A DNA stretch of 28,170 nt from Betaproteobacteria bacterium (GTDB lineage: Bacteria > Pseudomonadota > Gammaproteobacteria > Burkholderiales > Burkholderiaceae_E): assembly GCA_016868095.1 (NCBI GenBank), contig VGHV01000003.1, forward strand, positions 1-28,170, read 5' to 3'. Within the stretch, counting starts at the first letter, position 1; each line of letters starts with the position of its first letter. Shown here in pieces: positions 1 to 8,738 of this stretch. The notes under the pieces are model-generated. The model made no database searches. It saw only the letters and a list, made by a program, of their open reading frames with translations, and was not told where the DNA came from. The position numbers and the translations under genes were made by a program.

Positions 1-1
1 A

Positions 2-1951
2 GTCAGCCAATCGCGATGCGAGGCAATAGCGGCCTTTGGAGCCAAGGTTTCCCGGGTTAAGGGCAATTATGACGATTCGGTCCGCGAGGCTCAGCGTCAG
101 GCTGAGGCGAATCGTTGGTATGTTGTTTCCGATACAAGCTATGAAGGTTATACCGATATACCTTGTAAAGTTATGCACGGCTACGGACTTATGGCGCAGG
201 AGATTTGTGATCAGTTGCCTGAAGCGCCAAGCCATGTCATTGTTCAAGCTGGCGTTGGCGCACTTGCAGCCTCGCTATGCGCTTACTTCTGGTATCACTG
301 GGGCGCCAAGCGACCTCGCTTTATTCTGGTTGAGCCCATGCTTGCCGATTGCTATTTTCAATCGATGCGCGCTGGACATCCTGTTGCCGTCACAGGCTCC
401 CTGCAAACCATCATGGCCGGGCTTGCTTGCGGCGAAGTTTCGCCGATTGCCTGGCAGATATTGAGCCGTGCCGCGGACGATGCATGTGTGGTTTGCGAGG
501 ACGATGTCCGCGAAGCGATGAGATCGCTCCACCGAGGCGAGGGCGATGACTCCTCGGTAATTTCAGGCGAGACCGGTGCAGCAGGTCTCGCACTCTTGCA
601 GGCAGGTCAGGCAATGCCCCATCTTGCCCAAGCGCTTGGTCTTGACGCTCGTTCACGTGTTCTGATTATTGGAAGCGAAGGAAATACTGATCCTGAGATC
701 TATCGAACGATTATTCAACAGCCGCCCCAACCTAGAACAGACTATCTTTTAGATCAGCTTCACGCACTTGCCCAGATCGGCTTACAAGACGATGGGGCAT
801 GCAGCCGACTTGCCCTAACCGATCAAGATCGGATGGGCCGGGATTGGCTTGTCGATGTGATGAAGTCCCTCGATTTAAATGTACAAATCGACCAGATCGG
901 CAACCTATTCGGCACTTTTGAAGGTGCCGAGCCCGAACTCGATCCGATCATGACCGGATCTCATATCGATACCGTGAGAACAGGTGGTCGCTATGACGGA
1001 TGTCTTGGCGTTCTCGCAGGCTTAGAGATCATTCGCTGCATGCAGACGGCGGGGATCAAGCCGCGTCGGTCCTTAGTCGTGTGCGCCTTCACCAATGAGG
1101 AGGGTGCACGCTATGTACCTGACATGCTGGGTTCTCTTGTCTTTGCTCAAGGCATGCCGCTCGAACAAGCCCTTGGCATTGTGGGCATCGATGGCTCAAT
1201 ACTGGGCGAAGAGCTTGCCAGGATCGGCTATGCAGGCCAGTTGAAACCCGGTCACATCAAAGCGAAAGCATTCATTGAACTGCATATTGAACAAGGGCCA
1301 ATCCTCGAGCAGGAGCACTGTCAAATTGGCGTGGTTGAAGGGGTTCAAGGCATTTCCTGGCAAGGCCTGCAAATCTTTGGTCAGTCTAACCATGCGGGTA
1401 CGACCCCGATGTCGATGCGCCGCGATGCCGGCTATGCCGCGGCGCGAATTGCCTGCGAGGTTCGCAACCTTTGTGATCGGATAGGTGCATCGCAACGCGG
1501 CACGGTAGGCCGCATCGAGCTCAAGCCAAACCAGATTAATGTGATCGCACGCCAGGCAAGTTTAAGCATCGATTTACGTAACCGTGATGAAGTTTTACTC
1601 AAGGCGGCCGAAGAAGCGCTCAGCAAATCGATTGCAAGGATCGCACAGGAAGAATCGGTCGAGATTCGCCAAAGCAGGCTTGCGAGATTTGAACCTGTGG
1701 CATTCGACCTTGATTTGATCAACACCATAGAACGTTTAGCGCAAGCACGTCGCCTTTCTTATCAACGAATCGTCTCTGGCGCAGGCCATGATGCCCAAAT
1801 GCTCGCGCGGGTATGCCCAACTGCCATGATTTTTATACCGAGCGTTGGAGGACTGAGTCATAACCCTGCCGAGCACAGCCACGCTGAAGACATCGATGCG
1901 GGTTTGCAATTACTCTACGCACTCCTGAGCGAACTCTGTGAGGCTAGTTGA
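2..1951 (+). CDS. Diaminopropionate ammonia-lyase fused to an N-carbamoyl amidohydrolase (5' partial)
   Basis: The reading frame is open from base 2, so the true start lies left of the window. Visible residues 1 to about 238 match the C-terminal part of the PLP fold-II enzyme diaminopropionate ammonia-lyase (YgeX type): NYDDSV, VVSDTSYEGYTDIP, the glycine loop QAGVGALA, and the family's terminal segment SEGNTDPEIYR. The PLP lysine would be upstream. After a short Gln/Pro linker (about residues 239-246, bases 716-740) the same frame continues as a complete M20 hydrolase of the HyuC/allantoate amidohydrolase group: GSHIDTV (His about 321), GGRYDG (Asp about 332), NEEG, ELHIEQGP (His about 428), NHAGTTPM and SHNPAE. 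The first half would turn 2,3-diaminopropionate into pyruvate and ammonia; the second would remove a carbamoyl or ureido group. The exact hydrolase substrate is not readable. The 3' end overlaps the convergent deacylase gene by 8 bases. Domain calls are confident; the biological role of the fusion is inference. Confidence 0.88.
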   Translation, partial: VSQSRCEAIAAFGAKVSRVKGNYDDSVREAQRQAEANRWYVVSDTSYEGYTDIPCKVMHGYGLMAQEICDQLPEAPSHVIVQAGVGALAASLCAYFWYHWGAKRPRFILVEPMLADCYFQSMRAGHPVAVTGSLQTIMAGLACGEVSPIAWQILSRAADDACVVCEDDVREAMRSLHRGEGDDSSVISGETGAAGLALLQAGQAMPHLAQALGLDARSRVLIIGSEGNTDPEIYRTIIQQPPQPRTDYLLDQLHALAQIGLQDDGACSRLALTDQDRMGRDWLVDVMKSLDLNVQIDQIGNLFGTFEGAEPELDPIMTGSHIDTVRTGGRYDGCLGVLAGLEIIRCMQTAGIKPRRSLVVCAFTNEEGARYVPDMLGSLVFAQGMPLEQALGIVGIDGSILGEELARIGYAGQLKPGHIKAKAFIELHIEQGPILEQEHCQIGVVEGVQGISWQGLQIFGQSNHAGTTPMSMRRDAGYAAARIACEVRNLCDRIGASQRGTVGRIELKPNQINVIARQASLSIDLRNRDEVLLKAAEEALSKSIARIAQEESVEIRQSRLARFEPVAFDLDLINTIERLAQARRLSYQRIVSGAGHDAQMLARVCPTAMIFIPSVGGLSHNPAEHSHAEDIDAGLQLLYALLSELCEAS

Positions 1952-3398
1952 TTCGATCGGAACGCGTGATAAAACGACCGTATCGATTCAAGACTCGACC
2001 ATGTAAGTCGTAACTCAACTGGCCTGCCACATAGACCGCTTCGATGCCCTTTGATACGCGCGTGGGTTCTTGAAAGTCTGCAAGATCTTCAATGCTGTCT
2101 GGATCGAAGATCGTTAGATCGCCCACCATACCAGGACGAATGAGGCCACGATTGCCCAACTTAAAGGTGTTCGCTGAAAGACCTGTCATCTTGTGAACCG
2201 CCGCTTCAAGACTTAAGGCGCGGCGATGCCGCACATATTCGCCAAGAACCCGAGGGAAGGTCCCCCACAGGCGAGGGTGCGGCTTTGTATCGTGGGGGAT
2301 ACCATCAGACCCGATCATTGCTCGCGGGTGCTGCATGATTCGGACAACATCGTCTTCATGCATTTGAAAGTAGCACGCACCGCCAGGAATCAGGCGTTGA
2401 GCAGCCTCTCGCTGCGAGATTTGCCATGCTGCAGCGATACTTGCAAGCGACTTACCAACCATCTCAGGGTGGGGCTCACTGCTGGTAATCAACACCTCGG
2501 TTTCCTCGTCAACCATGTCGAGGCGGAGCATGGTCGAACCTGCGACATAGGGGTAGACATCAAGATGAATCGACTGTTGTTGATGTAATTGATCGATATA
2601 AGCGAGCGTCTCTCGTGATCGCCCCCAATTCAGGCGACCTGCGCATTTGTGATGAGAAATGACAAGGGGTGCGCCTGCATGACGCGCGGTTAAGGCGACT
2701 TCGTCGATTGCCGCAAGAATTTCCTCCATCTCTGTACGCATATGGGTCACGAATATCCCGCCTGCAGATGCGACTTCGCGAACCAAGGGTATGAGCTCCA
2801 AAATGTCAGCGGCATAAGCTGTTTGGTAGAACGTTCCAGAAGACATACCAAGCGCGCCTGATTGCATCGCCTCCCGAACAAGGGATTGCATTTGCTCACG
2901 CTCATCGTCAGTCGCAGCTCGTCGCCAATCTTCAAGCACCTCGTGCCTGAGGGCACTGTGCCCAATCAATGCTGCAACATTAATAGACGGCCTTGCCTGA
3001 TCGATGGCCTCTTTGTAGGAAGCCATACTTCGAAACTGGTACATCGATTGGCAAAGCAGAGTTAGTGGTGCAACAGGGGCTTTACTGGTCAACGGTGCTA
3101 GCGAAATTCCACAGTTGCCCACAATGACGGTAGTCACACCTTGGCTGATTTTCGGCAGCATCTCCGGGGAAGTCAGCACCATCGCATCATCGTGAGTGTG
3201 TACGTCGATAAACCCTGGACAGAGCACTTTGCCCTGGCATTCGTGTTCGTGTTCGACCCGTGCTTCTAACTTTTCGCCGACAGCGATTATCATGCCATCA
3301 CGAAGTAAGAGATCTGCCTTGAATCCGGGATCTCCGCTTCCATCGACAATCCATGCGTTGCGGAACATCGTTGACTCAGTTCTTGCCGATGCTGTCAT
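1944..3398 (-). CDS. N-acyl-D-amino-acid deacylase (D-aminoacylase family, amidohydrolase fold)
   Basis: Metal-dependent amidohydrolase that would release D-amino acids from their N-acyl forms. Visible motifs from the start used here: DVHTHDD (His 67 and 69), GNCGIS (Cys 96), THMRTE (His about 219), SHHKCAG (His about 250) and GSDGIPHD (Asp about 365). These positions agree closely with the metal and catalytic residues I recall for the Alcaligenes D-aminoacylase. The C-terminal part has the usual RPGMVGDLTIFDP motif. About 484 residues is normal for the family. The frame extends to an ATG at 3404, but an AAGGA site at 3406-3410 is 7 bases from the ATG at 3398 and touches the earlier one, so 3398 is preferred. 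It runs divergently from the amidase gene 51 bases away and converges on the ammonia-lyase fusion, which fits D-amino-acid and ureido-compound use. Confidence 0.9.
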   Translation of the reverse strand: MTASARTESTMFRNAWIVDGSGDPGFKADLLLRDGMIIAVGEKLEARVEHEHECQGKVLCPGFIDVHTHDDAMVLTSPEMLPKISQGVTTVIVGNCGISLAPLTSKAPVAPLTLLCQSMYQFRSMASYKEAIDQARPSINVAALIGHSALRHEVLEDWRRAATDDEREQMQSLVREAMQSGALGMSSGTFYQTAYAADILELIPLVREVASAGGIFVTHMRTEMEEILAAIDEVALTARHAGAPLVISHHKCAGRLNWGRSRETLAYIDQLHQQQSIHLDVYPYVAGSTMLRLDMVDEETEVLITSSEPHPEMVGKSLASIAAAWQISQREAAQRLIPGGACYFQMHEDDVVRIMQHPRAMIGSDGIPHDTKPHPRLWGTFPRVLGEYVRHRRALSLEAAVHKMTGLSANTFKLGNRGLIRPGMVGDLTIFDPDSIEDLADFQEPTRVSKGIEAVYVAGQLSYDLHGRVLNRYGRFITRSDRIN

Positions 3399-3405
3399 GA
3401 CCATA

Positions 3406-3410
3406 TCCTT
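3406..3410 (-). promoter_or_regulatory. Ribosome binding site deciding the deacylase start
   Basis: On the minus strand this reads AAGGA. It is 7 bases from the ATG at 3398 and only one base from the alternative ATG at 3404, so it favours the shorter protein. Confidence 0.55.
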
Positions 3411-3449
3411 GGGCGTTCATTTAAATATTCAAAGGGTGTCACCAACATC

Positions 3450-4781
3450 ATGAAAGATTCTCAAGCAAGCAGCAATACGGCTTTGGTCCGTAATCCAGGC
3501 GAAATCAAAAGCTTGGCGAAAGCTTTGCGACGTGGTGAAATCACAGCAACCTCGCTGGCCGCGCAGTACTTAGAACGGATCGAGGAAGTGGACGCGAAGG
3601 TACGTGCCTGGCGTATGGTCAAGCCCAAGCAAGTACTGCGAGAGGCAGCCATGCGTGATCAAGAACTTCGTGAAGGACACGACCGTGGTTTATTGCACGG
3701 TATTCCCGTTGCGATCAAGGACATTATTAACGTGATTGGGTACCCTACCCGCGCCAATTCCAAACCACTACAACGCGCCAAACCAGCGACAGCCGACGCC
3801 AGCATCGTGGCAAATCTGAAGCAACTCGGCTGTATCATTTTGGGTAAGGCCCACACCACAGAGTTTGCATTGCAAGACGCCTCGCCTGCCCGCAATCCGC
3901 ACGCGCTTGGGCACACGCCTGGCGGATCAAGTTCGGGGTCGGCAGCAGCCGTTGCAGCGGGCATGGTGCCGCTTGCCATCGGGACACAAACGGTTGCTTC
4001 AGTGAATCGACCCGCAGCCTACTGTGGCATCGGTGCGTTCAAACCTAGTACTGGAAGTCTTATAAATTTTGGTATCACGCCACTTGCACCTAACTACGAC
4101 ACACCGGGACTACTGGCCTATCGGGCAGCCGACGCCGCGCTTGCCTACCTTTGTCTAGCGCCTAGTTATATGCCCAGCGAGGCTGCGCCCGTCGAGGCTC
4201 CTGAGATCATCGTTATCGAAGACCCACTGATCGACAACGCGGCAACTTCGATTCAGTCGGCAATATCAAATGCCATTGATGCATACAAGACTAGTGCAAC
4301 ACCCATAAAGCGCATGCGATCACCGATCGATTTTGGCAGGCTTGTAGCCTTGCAAAGACTCACGATGCTTTATGAATGTGGCCACAGCCTCGCTCATTTG
4401 CGCGAACACGGAAGCTCACAAATCGGTCCGAAGCTTTGGGCCGCCATTCATGAGGGTCTTTCGATTGAGGCCGCGAGCTATGATGAAGCCAGGCGAGAAA
4501 TCAACTTATTGAAGTTTAAGTTTTTTAAACGTTTTAAACCTCATCAGATCTTCCTGATGCCTGCAACACCGCAGACTGCACCTAAAGGCCTGGATTGGAC
4601 AGGCGACCCTAGTTATATCGCAGGTTGGACAGCCTTAGGAGGTCCGGTGCTAACCGTTCCGATAGCGATGGATGCAGACAAGTTGCCGATTGCCGCCTTG
4701 TTAAGTGCATCCCCAGGACAAGACCGATGGCTTGCCAAACAAAGCCGGATGCTCGCCAAACCAATTGAAAATCAGGTGTGA
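3450..4781 (+). CDS. Amidase-signature family amidohydrolase
   Basis: Amidase-signature enzyme of 443 residues that hydrolyses carboxamides through a Ser-cisSer-Lys triad. Visible parts are the lysine in PVAIKD (about residue 89), the Gly/Ser-rich signature GGSSSGSAAAVAAG (about 154-167), and the nucleophile region GTQTVASVNRPAAYCG. Most relatives have Gly-Ser at the nucleophile turn; here it is Ala-Ser, with the serine kept. The C-terminal end has the usual MPATPQTAP, TGDP and WTALGGPVLTVP elements. The ATG is preceded by AAAGGG at a rather long spacing of about 13 bases. It is divergent from the D-aminoacylase and converges on the carbamoylase operon, so a substrate linked to amide or ureido nitrogen use is likely, but the sequence does not name it. 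The group includes allophanate-hydrolase-like and aryl-amide amidases. Confidence 0.88.
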   Translation: MKDSQASSNTALVRNPGEIKSLAKALRRGEITATSLAAQYLERIEEVDAKVRAWRMVKPKQVLREAAMRDQELREGHDRGLLHGIPVAIKDIINVIGYPTRANSKPLQRAKPATADASIVANLKQLGCIILGKAHTTEFALQDASPARNPHALGHTPGGSSSGSAAAVAAGMVPLAIGTQTVASVNRPAAYCGIGAFKPSTGSLINFGITPLAPNYDTPGLLAYRAADAALAYLCLAPSYMPSEAAPVEAPEIIVIEDPLIDNAATSIQSAISNAIDAYKTSATPIKRMRSPIDFGRLVALQRLTMLYECGHSLAHLREHGSSQIGPKLWAAIHEGLSIEAASYDEARREINLLKFKFFKRFKPHQIFLMPATPQTAPKGLDWTGDPSYIAGWTALGGPVLTVPIAMDADKLPIAALLSASPGQDRWLAKQSRMLAKPIENQV

Positions 4782-4809
4782 TATTCGGTATATCAACAGG
4801 GATATCACC
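4779..4809. repeat. AT-rich inverted repeat at the amidase stop codon
   Basis: TGATAT, a 5-base loop TCGGT, then ATATCA form a 6-bp stem (4779-4795) that begins at the amidase TGA. GATATCACC at 4801-4809 can pair with the same left arm plus its upstream GGTG, with one bulged base. It lies between two convergent genes and could aid termination, but no T-run follows on either strand. Confidence 0.3.
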
Positions 4810-4842
4810 GCCGACCCCAAAAACCAAATAAGAAATTAACGA

Positions 4843-5793
4843 TCAAGCATGCCGCAAAGGCGCTTTGGCGCCACGCCGTTCGACGATCAAGCGATATTGT
4901 TCAGGCTGGCGATGACGCTCAAAATTAAAGGTTGATTGCTTATAGGAAAGGCAAAGGTCCAAATCACAACGCGCAACGCATAACTCATCGCCAAGCGTTG
5001 TGCATTGAGCAACCAATTCGCCAGAGGGCGCAATGATTTGCGACTGACCGATTTGCATCACACCCTCTTCCAAGCCTGCCTTTGCAACACCAAGCACCCA
5101 GCTCGCATTTTGATAGGCGCCAGCCTGCATGACTAAACCATTGTGAAAATTAGAAAGAGCATCGTGCTCTGGTGCGGGCGGATTATGTACAGGGGTGTTG
5201 TAGCCTATAAAAATCATTTCAACGCCTTGCAAACCCATCACCCGATAGCTTTCCGGCCAGCGACGATCGTTACAAATGCAAACACCCATCAAACCCCCAA
5301 ATGCGTGAACGACGCCAAAACCTAAATCGCCTACCTCAAAGTATCGCTTCTCCAAGTGTTGAAAGGCACGCCAGGGTTCATACTGGTCATGGCCAGGCAA
5401 GTGGATTTTCCTATAACGATGAACAATCTCTGCCTGCTGATTCACAAGAATCGCGGTATTAAAGCGCCGTTTAATTCCCGCAATGTCTACAAGTTCGGCG
5501 TACCCCAGGTGAAAGCCGATCGAAAGTCGCTTCGATTCGTCAAAGAGTGCTTGGGTTTCTGGGGACGGCATTTCAGTTTCGAAAAACTGATCGATTTGTG
5601 CCTGATCTTCAAAATACCAACGAGGAAAAAAACTTGTCAGCGCAAGTTCAGGGTAAGCAACAACATCGGCACCAAGCGCCTTAGCTTCCCTCATTAACGC
5701 CAATAGACGCTTAACAACCGATGCTTTAGAGTCAGTCCTTGCAATCGGCCCTAGTTGGGCAGCTGCTACCGTGAGCATGCGGGCCATCGTCAT
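4843..5793 (-). CDS. N-carbamoyl-D-amino-acid hydrolase (nitrilase superfamily)
   Basis: Cytoplasmic enzyme that hydrolyses N-carbamoyl-D-amino acids to D-amino acid, CO2 and ammonia, the last step of the hydantoinase route. The 316 residues align by eye along their length with Agrobacterium D-carbamoylase, including ELALTSFFPRW, FNTAILV, YRKIHLPGHDQYEPWR, LEKRYFEVGDLGF, CICNDRRWPE and GYNTPVHNPP. The catalytic Glu-Lys-Cys triad is visible as Glu49, Lys129 and Cys174. The ATG overlaps the TGA of the upstream ATPase gene (ATGA), so it is the last gene of the dipeptide-type ABC operon and probably translationally coupled. This suggests the transporter brings in carbamoylated or related amino compounds. 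An in-frame ATG two codons later is an alternative start. Confidence 0.93.
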   Translation of the reverse strand: MTMARMLTVAAAQLGPIARTDSKASVVKRLLALMREAKALGADVVAYPELALTSFFPRWYFEDQAQIDQFFETEMPSPETQALFDESKRLSIGFHLGYAELVDIAGIKRRFNTAILVNQQAEIVHRYRKIHLPGHDQYEPWRAFQHLEKRYFEVGDLGFGVVHAFGGLMGVCICNDRRWPESYRVMGLQGVEMIFIGYNTPVHNPPAPEHDALSNFHNGLVMQAGAYQNASWVLGVAKAGLEEGVMQIGQSQIIAPSGELVAQCTTLGDELCVARCDLDLCLSYKQSTFNFERHRQPEQYRLIVERRGAKAPLRHA

Positions 5794-6836
5794 TCACCCC
5801 GGAAATGGCATGCCAGCCAGCGCCCGCCGCCTTGTTTACTCAAAACAGGAGACTCTTTACGGCAGCGGTCTTGCACGATTGGGCAGCGCGTATGAAAGTG
5901 ACAGCCATCAGGTCGCTCGATAGGGCTTGGTACGTCACCTTGTAAGACAATTCTCTTCGCCTTCTTTTTTGGATCAGGCACGGGTACCGCAGACAACAGC
6001 GCTTCGGTGTAGGGATGCAAGGGTCGTTCGAACAAGGTCTTTCGATCTGCGATCTCGACAATCCGGCCCAGGTACATCACCGCGACCCGATGGGTCATAT
6101 GCTGAACAATGGCGAGGTCATGGCTAATGAACAATAGCGCCATACCAAGTTCTCGTTGTAGATCCTGGAGCAAGTTAACAATTTGGGCTTTCACCGACAC
6201 ATCAAGGGCAGACACTGCCTCATCGCAAATGATCAGATCAGGTTCTGCAGCAAGCGCGCGCGCAATCCCTATCCTTTGCCTTTGCCCACCCGAAAACTCA
6301 TGCGGCCATCGACTTGCTGCGTCTCGAGGAAGGCGGACTTTTTCAAGCAAGTCTGCAACGCGTTGATCAAGATCCGATTCACTTCGAGCAAGCGAGAAAT
6401 TGCGAATCGGTTCTGCAATAATTTCTTTAACTTTCAAGCGAGGATTGAGACTTGAAAAAGGATCTTGAAAAATAACCTGAATCCGTTTTCTCAAGGGCCG
6501 CAGCTTCGAATCACTGAGATGATCAATACGTTCGCCGTCAAGCCTTACTTCTCCGCCACTCAACTCGAATAAACGAAGAATCGATCTTCCTACCGTGGAT
6601 TTCCCACAACCTGACTCACCCACTAATGCAAGCGTCTCACCACGGACAATTGAAAACGAGACACCATCGACCGCATGAACAAACTGCTTGGAACTGGACC
6701 AAAAACCCGACTTCACCGGGAAGCGTTTCTCGACACATCGCAGCTCGAGCAACGCTGGCTTTACGTATGGCTGCGGCAACAAGCTTTGCTCCGGGGGTTC
6801 ATGGGTGGATTGCTTCACAGGGCTTGCACGATTCAT
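5790..6836 (-). CDS. Peptide-type ABC transporter ATP-binding protein (DppF/OppF-like)
   Basis: Second ATPase of a dipeptide/oligopeptide-type importer, energising uptake at the inner membrane. It has Walker A GESGCGKS (residues 73-80), a Q-loop in VIFQDPFSSLNP, signature SGGQRQRIGIARALA, Walker B IICDEAVSALD, the switch histidine in FISHDLAIV, and the OppF-type C-terminal tail with the cysteine pattern FHTRCPIVQDRC that can bind an Fe-S cluster in this family. At 348 residues it has about 25 extra polar N-terminal residues, so the true start could be internal; no strong ribosome site precedes the ATG. It sits 15 bases after the first ATPase gene and overlaps the D-carbamoylase by 4 bases. 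Confidence 0.92.
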   Translation of the reverse strand: MNRASPVKQSTHEPPEQSLLPQPYVKPALLELRCVEKRFPVKSGFWSSSKQFVHAVDGVSFSIVRGETLALVGESGCGKSTVGRSILRLFELSGGEVRLDGERIDHLSDSKLRPLRKRIQVIFQDPFSSLNPRLKVKEIIAEPIRNFSLARSESDLDQRVADLLEKVRLPRDAASRWPHEFSGGQRQRIGIARALAAEPDLIICDEAVSALDVSVKAQIVNLLQDLQRELGMALLFISHDLAIVQHMTHRVAVMYLGRIVEIADRKTLFERPLHPYTEALLSAVPVPDPKKKAKRIVLQGDVPSPIERPDGCHFHTRCPIVQDRCRKESPVLSKQGGGRWLACHFRGE

Positions 6837-6851
6837 TGGTTAACAACGCGG

Positions 6852-7835
6852 TCAGGCGACACTAGCGCCTGGGAAGTGGCAGGCGACTTTGTGCTCATCG
6901 CGGATCGCTCTAAGCGCAGGCGCGTATTCCTCGCATAGCGCCTGCGAACGCGAACAGCGGCTTGAAAAAACGCAGCCCTGAATCTTCTGCTTTAGGCTTG
7001 GTACGAGTCCCGGTATTTCCTGCAATCGAGTGTTTTCTTCATCAATCTTGACCCCAATTGTTGGGACAGCACCGAGGAGTCCTATGGTGTAAGGATGCTG
7101 CGGGTTTTCAAAAAGATCCCCCACTAAAGCTTCTTCCACTTTACGGCCTGCGTACATCACCATGACGCGCTCTGCAACCTCTGCAACCACACCCAGATCG
7201 TGGGTGATCAGCATGATCGCCGCCCCTATCCGACGCTTAAGATCGGACATCAAATCTAGAATTTGCGCCTGAATGGTCACATCAAGCGCTGTTGTGGGCT
7301 CGTCTGCGATCAACAGCCGCGGGTTGCAGGCGAGCGCCATCGCAATCATGACGCGCTGCCTCATACCACCCGAGAGTTGATGCGGATACTCACGCATACG
7401 ACGCGTGGCCTCAGGAATCCCGACAAGCTCAAGCATTTCAATACTTCGCGATTCAGCCTGAGACTTACTGATCGCTTGGTGAAGCAGCAGCGTTTCACGT
7501 AGCTGCCTTCCGACGGTGAGCACTGGATTGAGACTCGTCATTGGCTCTTGGAAAATCATCGAGATGGCATTACCACGGATATCACGCATTCGGGCTTCAT
7601 CGAGCTTGAGGAGATCCTGGCCATCAAAGATCACTTCGCCAGCCATCTTCCCGGGAGGCTCTGGGATAAGCCTGAGAATAGACATTGCCGTCACCGACTT
7701 GCCACATCCAGACTCACCAACGATCGCAAGCGTCTCTCCCTCTTCAACCGAGAAGCTCACGCCATCAACCGCGCGGTTAACCCCGTCAGGTGTTCGAAAA
7801 TGGGTTTGCAGCGACTTCACTTCAAGTAGGGGCAT
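6852..7835 (-). CDS. Peptide-type ABC transporter ATP-binding protein (DppD/OppD-like)
   Basis: First ATPase of the importer, 327 residues, typical of DppD/OppD. Visible are Walker A GESGCGKS (about 40-47), Q-loop [11 protein letters not shown], signature LSGGMRQRV, Walker [13 protein letters not shown], switch histidine in LITHDLGVV, and the C-terminal oligopeptide-transporter extension with [13 protein letters not shown] and the cysteine-bearing [14 protein letters not shown]. It follows the second permease gene by 12 bases and precedes the partner ATPase by 15, inside one minus-strand operon. The two ATPases would form a heterodimer under the two permeases. Substrate class cannot be read from an ATPase. 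Confidence 0.93.
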   Translation of the reverse strand: MPLLEVKSLQTHFRTPDGVNRAVDGVSFSVEEGETLAIVGESGCGKSVTAMSILRLIPEPPGKMAGEVIFDGQDLLKLDEARMRDIRGNAISMIFQEPMTSLNPVLTVGRQLRETLLLHQAISKSQAESRSIEMLELVGIPEATRRMREYPHQLSGGMRQRVMIAMALACNPRLLIADEPTTALDVTIQAQILDLMSDLKRRIGAAIMLITHDLGVVAEVAERVMVMYAGRKVEEALVGDLFENPQHPYTIGLLGAVPTIGVKIDEENTRLQEIPGLVPSLKQKIQGCVFSSRCSRSQALCEEYAPALRAIRDEHKVACHFPGASVA

Positions 7836-7847
7836 GGAATCGTGAAC

Positions 7848-8738
7848 TCAAGTAAGCTTTGCTTTACGCGGGTCTAGGGCATCGCGAAGACCATCACCAA
7901 GTAGGTTAACCGCTAATACCGTTATTGATAAAAAAACAGCCGGAAAGAAGATGATGTACGCCTTAACCTGAAAAAGCGTTCGACCGTCCGCCATGATGTT
8001 TCCCCAGGAGGGAATGATCGGCGGGGTGCCGGCACCGATGAATGAAAGAATTGATTCAGTAATCATTGCAGACGCGCAGATGTAAGTAGCCTGAACGGTT
8101 AAAGGAGCAAGCGTGTTTGGTAAAATATGCTTAACGATAATCGATAGCGTTGGCGTCCCTGCTGCGACAGCCGCGTCAACATAGGGTTGCTCACGAAGGC
8201 TGAGCACAACGCCTCGCACCAAGCGGGAAACTCTCGGAATTTCGGCAAGCGTGATCGCCATAATCACATTTTCGACACTGGCACGTGTCAGCGCCATCAA
8301 GGCAATCGCCAATAAAATCGGAGGGATCGACATCATCCCATCCATCACCCGCATCAAAATGCCATCAAGCTTGCGCAAGAATCCAGAAAGTAGACCAATA
8401 ATCAAACCGGCAAGCGAGGCAAGAACGGCGACCGAAAAACCAACCAAAAGCGATACTCGAGCCCCATAAAGTACCCTTGAATAAATATCCCTACCCACCG
8501 CATCGGTGCCGAACCAATGTTCGGCCGACGGTTCACGGGTGCGCTTAATCGGTGCTAATTCGGTGGGGTCAATCGTACCCAACCAAGGAGCAAATACTGC
8601 AAGTACCAACATCAAGATCAATAAGAGCGCACCGAAACTCAGGGTTGGATGACGAAGACAATACGCTACAAAACCTTTTGCAATAGGTCTTGGTGCGAAC
8701 AGATCCGGAAGTTGTTCGGCAACAGGCTTTGACTGCAT
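7848..8738 (-). CDS. Peptide-type ABC transporter permease (DppC/OppC-like)
   Basis: Inner-membrane permease of 296 residues. It has the OppC-type N-terminal region with one membrane segment (about residues 33-53) followed by the periplasmic HWFGTDAVGRDIYSRVLYGAR motif, then about five more membrane segments. The cytoplasmic coupling loop is visible as EQPYVDAAVAAGTPTLSIIVKHILPN. The start ATG shares one base with the TGA of the upstream permease gene (TGATG), indicating translational coupling and equal dosage with its partner. The C-terminal DGLRDALDPR is a family hallmark. Confidence 0.93.
   Translation of the reverse strand: MQSKPVAEQLPDLFAPRPIAKGFVAYCLRHPTLSFGALLLILMLVLAVFAPWLGTIDPTELAPIKRTREPSAEHWFGTDAVGRDIYSRVLYGARVSLLVGFSVAVLASLAGLIIGLLSGFLRKLDGILMRVMDGMMSIPPILLAIALMALTRASVENVIMAITLAEIPRVSRLVRGVVLSLREQPYVDAAVAAGTPTLSIIVKHILPNTLAPLTVQATYICASAMITESILSFIGAGTPPIIPSWGNIMADGRTLFQVKAYIIFFPAVFLSITVLAVNLLGDGLRDALDPRKAKLT

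Noticed and set aside
36..464. 142-residue open frame on the + strand
   Set aside because: It lies wholly in another frame of the ammonia-lyase gene and has no family features.
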